From Alentia gelatinosa (lineage: Eukaryota; Annelida; Polychaeta; Phyllodocida; Polynoidae), in NCBI GenBank assembly GCA_950022655.1, contig OX465579.1:53361950-53425949 (forward strand): a stretch of DNA of 64,000 bases, in the 5' to 3' direction. Each line of letters opens with the position of its first letter. The first letter of the stretch is position 1. The notes beneath the pieces are model-generated. The model searched no databases and was not told the DNA's origin. It saw nothing but the letters and a program-made list of their open reading frames with translations. The position numbers and the translations under genes were made by a program. Below, one piece after another: positions 58,403-64,000 of the stretch.

Positions 58403-61400
58403 GGGAAGTTAGTCATAGATTATCAGAAATAAGAACCGCTTTTAGACTTGGAAACGTGTCCAGGCTCTAACTGCCAGCGGGCTGTGCGTGTGTGTGTGTG
58501 TTGGGGGGGGGGGGCAGCCCCGTTATCTCTGACGTCATGTTCCCATGGTGACGCCTGCGGCATGACGTCGACAAACGCCATTCTTCACCCGAACTCCTTC
58601 TATCATGGAGAGAGTTGGAGCAGCATTGGCGAGTTGGTTCTCACCTCGGCGTTAGACAAATACCAAATAACAAGTGACACTTCGGTATGCCCTCACGTGT
58701 AGTGCTGACTTCAAACTTTCCCCCCGAATAGTAGACCTAGCTACAGACCCATCGCCTTCTCCGGACCGCTGTTTTTCTCGTAATCATACCCTGTCATCAC
58801 CACCATAGGGCACCCCGGGAGCAGGGACTTGTTTTCTGTCATAAGAACGCCTTGGATCCCTAGCTGGTGGGAGGCTTCGAGGCTGAAGGGATGGCATGTG
58901 TTTGAGACTGTTGAGATGTGTCAGGGTTAGACTTGGCACGCATCCAAAAACTGCATGTTTTTTAGAGGAGAAGGATCACCTCCTGATACGCTGGCTTCTT
59001 ATCCTGCTGGGTACCAGCAGCAGCTCCAATGGATATCGTCTGTTGTAACTCGGTGCTTAGAGAGGCAAAGTAAAAGCTGCTTTTTGATTGGACAATTTAT
59101 ATAAAAAGAATCTAATAATCAACTATATATCGATTCTAATATAACAGGGCAAATGTTATAAAATTGTGCTCATACTGGAGGGAGCATGTTATTATTGTGG
59201 TTGGATCTTGATTTATGTAGCTGTGTCCATTCCACAAATATGTACATTACAGGGTTGTATTGACAAATGGGTCCCCTGACCCGATTTAAACAAGGCACGC
59301 TGTAGTTCTCGGTGTCAATGTGAATGTGGGGCAGACATGAGACACTAGTCGTCAAGGGCCGATCGGCTAGCACGGGGGAATCCCCTCATGCCAACATGTT
59401 CCGGCACGGGCCTCACCCCTCCATTTAGACTGGCCTCAGTCCCTGTATCTGTGTTATGCATACCCCTCCACCTACCCCACCCCTCTTCGTCGTGATTCCT
59501 GGACCTGTCAGGGAAAGGGTACATATTATAATGCATTTCATCCTGATTAGTTCTATCATATATTGAATGTTAATGATCAAAGACGTGAGCAAGTCAACCC
59601 TTTCTCCTCTCCATCTCCTAAACTTCTCTCTGTATTATAAAGCAGTGTGCGTGTGGATCTAGATATGCGCTTGGAGATCTCGAATTCGCAAGTTGGATTG
59701 CCATCAGAAAACGTACGGTGTCGCCCTCCTTCGGATTCGATTGGAGGCTTGACATGTTAACTTTTGCCATTTCATACAGTATTACACATGTTAGTTGTGA
59801 ATATAAGACTCAGTAGGGATAATTTCAGATGCATGTAGTTTGGTTTCATTCAGGAGAGCGTATCAAATAACACACAATTCCTAATCCATACCATGTGAGT
59901 GGTAGAATCCAAAACCTCATGACCCAACGCCCTTTGTCCCGTCAGTAACTGCCCTGAGGACTTCTCAGGACGAATCTAGAGGAGTGCGATTTCTCAATTA
60001 TTTCTGATTTTTAATATCTGGAATGCTATGAGGCATAAATAAGCTTGTTATCAGCTAGCACACTGAGGAACTTTAATTCCTCTTCTGGGGATAAAGAAAA
60101 ATACAGCGGTCACCAAAAGGTAATGATAGGAACTAAAATGTTTTAAATATGTCCTGTTTTTTATGATATAACCTGTTTATCATTTGCACAACCACTTATG
60201 TATTCCCTCAGTGTGTGCTGATTGACTGTTGTCATCTGCAAAGCTCCCAGCCACTGCGAAGCAGAGGTGGAGAGGACCTGGTCTAAACATAGGATTACCG
60301 TCTCAGTAGTAACTTCCATGCAGGAAGGGGACCAGTTGAAAAATGTAACATAAAGAAATCTCAGTCGTACGTCATACAGATATCACCTTCTGAACGTCAC
60401 CGTAACTTAAATCACCCATGAATGTTGACACTCGCCTTAGTCCTTAGTCTGTTGGTGATCAGAGACAGCATCGACACTGAAACACTTGAGTTTTCTTTTA
60501 CACATATCTCAGAGATATCTTAGGAAATCATGATTTTGATAACACCTGGTCTTGATTGCAATTGGTCAGACTATGGTTTACATATAATGTTTGCCTGTAT
60601 GACTGACAAGAATAACACAAAAGCTTGAAACCTAAACTGAAAGATTTTGTAACGGTCGTTTCCTGTGAATGATCACAACAGTGCGTATATATTTAATTCG
60701 TTCTACATTGGCCCTCTAATTGATATAAATCAGTAATTCCTAACCTAGTAGCTTGTTTCTCTAACCATTATGCATGTATGCATCAGTGTAAAGATAAAAA
60801 TATTTGGAATGATACCTCAAGCTCGACATATAAAGCACATAAACATAGACTGGGTCTCTTGGTGTACACTATAATTATCCAGGTTGTTTTGATTCTAGTA
60901 ACCTACAACGTGATTTGATATACATGTACATCATAATCGTCTGTCTGGTATACACATTTTATCTACGTTTGAGCTGACGGCCTGGCGACAAGTCCGACCT
61001 GTAGTTATGACTGATCTTTGTTTTTTTCATTAAAAAGGATAGGTCTTTTAAGTAGATGATCTATTAGTTCCCGTCATGTCTATTAAAGTGAATAGGATTC
61101 AGGAAGCATTTGGATAGTAGAATTCTTTTACAGTCAGTCCTTTCTGTGTGTTGTATCTATTTTGTTTGCTCTGGTGTATAGGGGATATAAAACAATCAAA
61201 TTAATGTGGATTTACTGGTTTCATTTTCTATTACTTTGTACCCTGTAACTAATTAGGCGTGTATGATATCTTTGACCCTTTTACCTTGTTTTCAAAATGT
61301 TTTTGATCCCAATATTGTATCCTTACGCATTTATGATAGCATCCATAATAGACAAAACATGAAATTATTACTGTTATTTTCTCCATAAAAACGACTGCAT

Positions 61401-62633
61401 ATTGAAATCCTTGGGAGAGAGCCAAGTGACGAAAGGCTGATATTAATTGAGGACATGTTGGTGGAATTCTACGAATTTAGGACACAGCTTTGGCATAGAT
61501 AATGAAGCAATTAACAGAGTAGGAAATTAGAGCTAGTTTTTTCTTGGCAGCTCATATCAGTCATACATTGCCTTATGTGTGGTGCAGAAATACCACCAAG
61601 GAGTCTAGCGGCGCATATCCGCAGCCATTTTCTGGCGAGAGGCTTCCACGTAGACCGAACCCAGATCGGGGCCGCCAAGACGAAAGAGAAAGAGAAGGAG
61701 AATGCTGGTTGAGTAGAAAGTCCTGATTGCATACGTATGCACTGTAAGGTCTCAGAACGCCTACTGCAGGGCTGAGACTAATGGCCTTGCTAGAGTGTTG
61801 GAATGCATTGAGAGTCCTAGTCTGGCGGCGGGCTATCACCACTAGCAGACCTTCTGGGGGCCATCCGTAGACGTGCAAGTCATGGCAATGCCCTGTCCTG
61901 ACCCGGTCCTTTTCTTACTGCTAGCAGTCCATCCAATGGCCTGCACAGAAGAGCCTGCCACAATGTACCTCCATCGTGCTATGTCAAAGACCAGGGCCAT
62001 AGGCATCAGTGCTGGTTTCCATACCCTCCACTGAGTCCGCCGGCCAGCGACCAAGTACCTTCAGCTAGCGCCAATGGCTATTTTTAGAAGAGGGTCTGCT
62101 CATGGAGCTGCTCAAGCCTATAAGCCCTATAATTCAGAGTTACGGCTATATTGCTCAGCGTGGCTTGTTGGTTGTTAGGCCCTCCTTGCAGGAGGCCATG
62201 CTTCAAGGCGGAGTCGCACCGGACGAGAGCTGATTTAATATATTACAGAGACAGGAGCCACACCTGCCTCCAGATTAGGCATTTCATCATGGCCCCGTAA
62301 TGAACGTCTTGTTTGCTGAGTGAGGTACTGCTCAGGGCAAAAACCTTCCAGTAATGAGAATATACAAACCATATGAACCAAGGAAGTATGTTATGCATAT
62401 TGGTGCATCGTTCATATGTTATACGATTCGATGAAAAACGCTGGGAAACCAGTGTTATCTTTCTTTAAATTCTTCAAACCTGTTTTAGTTTAAAAAAAAT
62501 CAACTTTATAGATATGAATCGGTCTGGTGATATCAAGTTGGTGCATGCAGGGTTAGATTAAGTAGGGATGCAGCAGAGGAGACTCACAGCTACGACATCA
62601 TATTAATGAGAGGCATCAAGTGAGGGGGTTTTG
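58403..62633. other. Intergenic, no gene established
   Basis: Contains a GT tract and G run (58487-58513) and two somewhat GC-richer patches (59380-59520 and 61570-62060) with open frames on both strands. None is similar to a protein I recognise. Confidence 0.55.
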
Positions 62634-63270
62634 TCATAGTGCCGTCAGACCCATAAGGGATCCAAAAGGAATAGATGTCTCGGAGAGATCCAGTGGCGGG
62701 AGAGTTAAAGGGTTGGTTGGTAAGAAGGTAGACAGCCGGACTGGACGAACTGAATGGATGGCACCATAGTCAATAGAAGAGTGGTCAGGAAGAACGGACA
62801 GTTTAGGGATAATCAGGAAGGGTAAACGGTATAGGGCAAAAACAATCAGGGCTGAGACATCCGTGACTGCTAATGGAGATGCACGATGGGCTATGAGGAT
62901 AGGGTTAATCAAGGGATACTTAAGTAGGTCTATCAAATGCCAGGCTGTGGATGAAGAAAGGGTGGACTGGTTATCAGAAGAGGATATAATCGAGGTCGGC
63001 GGTCTTTCGAAGAGCAGTTATATTGATATTGAAGAGGGAGGCAAGTATTCCGATGAATTACGGGTATCCGAAATTTCAAGGCCCTCTTTCATAATGATAA
63101 AATTTCCGCAGTATCTACAAGTCGGTCCTACCCAGCCAAACTCTGATTGAACTCCGGCGACATCGATCACTGACAGACCGCCGAATAGTTCCGACAAGTC
63201 GTCGAAAGGTGCCGACCTTTTCATTTTGGGAATGCGGGTGAGTCTCCTTAACTGTTTTGACTAAATCTAA
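62634..63270 (-). other. Unidentified open region, two minus-strand frames separated by one stop
   Basis: A frame from about 63270 to 63018 (with MKRSAPFDDLSELFGG and GPTCRYCGNFIIMKEG) ends in TAA and continues in the same frame for 128 more codons to 62634 (WHLIDLLKYPLINPIL, VFALYRLPFLIIPKLS). On the plus strand 62770-63150 is also open (127 codons, RAETSVTANGDARWAMRI). I recognise neither. It could be an old element, a pseudogene or chance. Confidence 0.3.
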
Positions 63271-64000
63271 ACACGTCCCACATATTAGAACATTTTCTTC
63301 CTACCACTTTTTTATGGGGTATGTTTTATTTCCAATGTTTTCTAACCAGTGCATACATTCCTGGGGCCAATTTATGAGCAGGAATGGAGAGGATTGGTTG
63401 TCAGAGGATAGGCTGGTATGTCAAGCAGCAGTCGGGTGATGGGTTAATAGATGATGGGTTTTAAGGGTGCTAGTTAAACGATAAGTCATTGGGAAAAGTT
63501 TCCCAAATACAGAAATTGGAACGTAACAAGAAGACTGTTTCTCAGAGAGAGAGGCAGTTAGGGGAAGGACAGTCACGGACCTTTGGTGTATTTAGATCGG
63601 CAGAAAATGGTGCTAAGGGGTGAGGAGTCGGGAGACTGACGGAGAACATACAGTAGCCAGGGAGTGCCAGGCGGAGTGGGAAGGCCGAGCAGCTCATGTT
63701 CACTGGCGGCGTAGGGGCGGCGGCTCAGCCCGTTGACAGACAGTCCCCTCGTGTGGCACCCCGCCCACAGAAGACCACTTTGTCAGCCGTACCTTTGCGG
63801 CCCGTATGCGTGCCCAGAATTGATATGGTAACTGTAGTGGTAGCTTTTGTCTGTATGTATTTCCAATTTACAGATGAGGTCCGGTTACCCATCAGTACGC
63901 TCAATAACAAATCCAAAGTTATACTCGTCCTCCGGCCTTAATAGGACGTTGAGAAATGTCCCTAATTTACTGCATTCATCTAGAATATAGGGAACGAATG
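63271..64000. other. Intergenic, nothing recognised
   Basis: A motif GATTGGTTGTCAGAGGATAG (63391) resembles GACTGGTTATCAGAAGAGGA in the preceding open region. A frame at 63696-63941 is unrecognised. Confidence 0.55.

Overview
Eukaryotic nuclear DNA from an invertebrate animal. The one protein-coding gene I can establish is a 23-exon UBE3C-type HECT ubiquitin ligase. It has short exons with GT-AG introns and sits in AT-rich sequence full of microsatellites, inverted repeats and decayed transposons. A decayed non-LTR retrotransposon with an RNase H domain and a CCHC motif, together with the general repeat style, suggests a marine lophotrochozoan such as a mollusc. That placement is inference; the species cannot be read from the sequence.

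Positions 2004-27284 (minus strand) hold the whole coding region of UBE3C. I rebuilt 23 coding exons by matching splice sites, phases and family homology. They add up to exactly 3270 nt (1089 codons plus stop), close to the usual length of about 1080 residues. The start ATG (27284) has an in-frame stop two codons upstream, the IQ-type motif is in exon 3, the HECT domain runs through exons 17-23, and the catalytic cysteine is at 2103-2105. Exon 1 (22 codons) is separated from exon 2 by a 9.2-kb intron packed with mobile-element debris: a LINE fragment, a long-TIR element carrying a tRNA-like sequence, a near-perfect 100-nt hairpin and MITE-like elements.

Positions 1-2003 are the 3' flank or 3' UTR. 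Positions 27285-27700 hold the 5' UTR and promoter region, with an ETS-type site and no clear TATA box.

From about 27.7 kb to the end (36 kb) I find no recognisable cellular gene. What stands out is a patchwork of dispersed repeats: a family with a GACGGATCCGTC palindrome (31.6, 34.3, 44.0 kb), foldback elements (30.2, 32.8, 52.4, 57.2 kb), a pogo-like MITE (52.1 kb), a GCCTTGAGCC/GGCTCAAGGC repeat block (28.4-29.2 kb), a hammerhead-like Penelope-type fragment (46.8 kb) and a reverse-transcriptase remnant (57.8 kb). At 62.6-63.3 kb both strands are unusually open, and I could not identify either frame.

The most unusual observations are an 18-bp palindromic core containing GAGTATAG that appears twice between 11-14 bp direct repeats (42.4 and 58.4 kb), recurring TGATGCCTTGAGGCATCA palindromes (2.9, 15.0, 39.5 kb), and a duplicated 5' splice site at UBE3C exon 15. 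No prokaryote-type defence or biosynthetic system is present.
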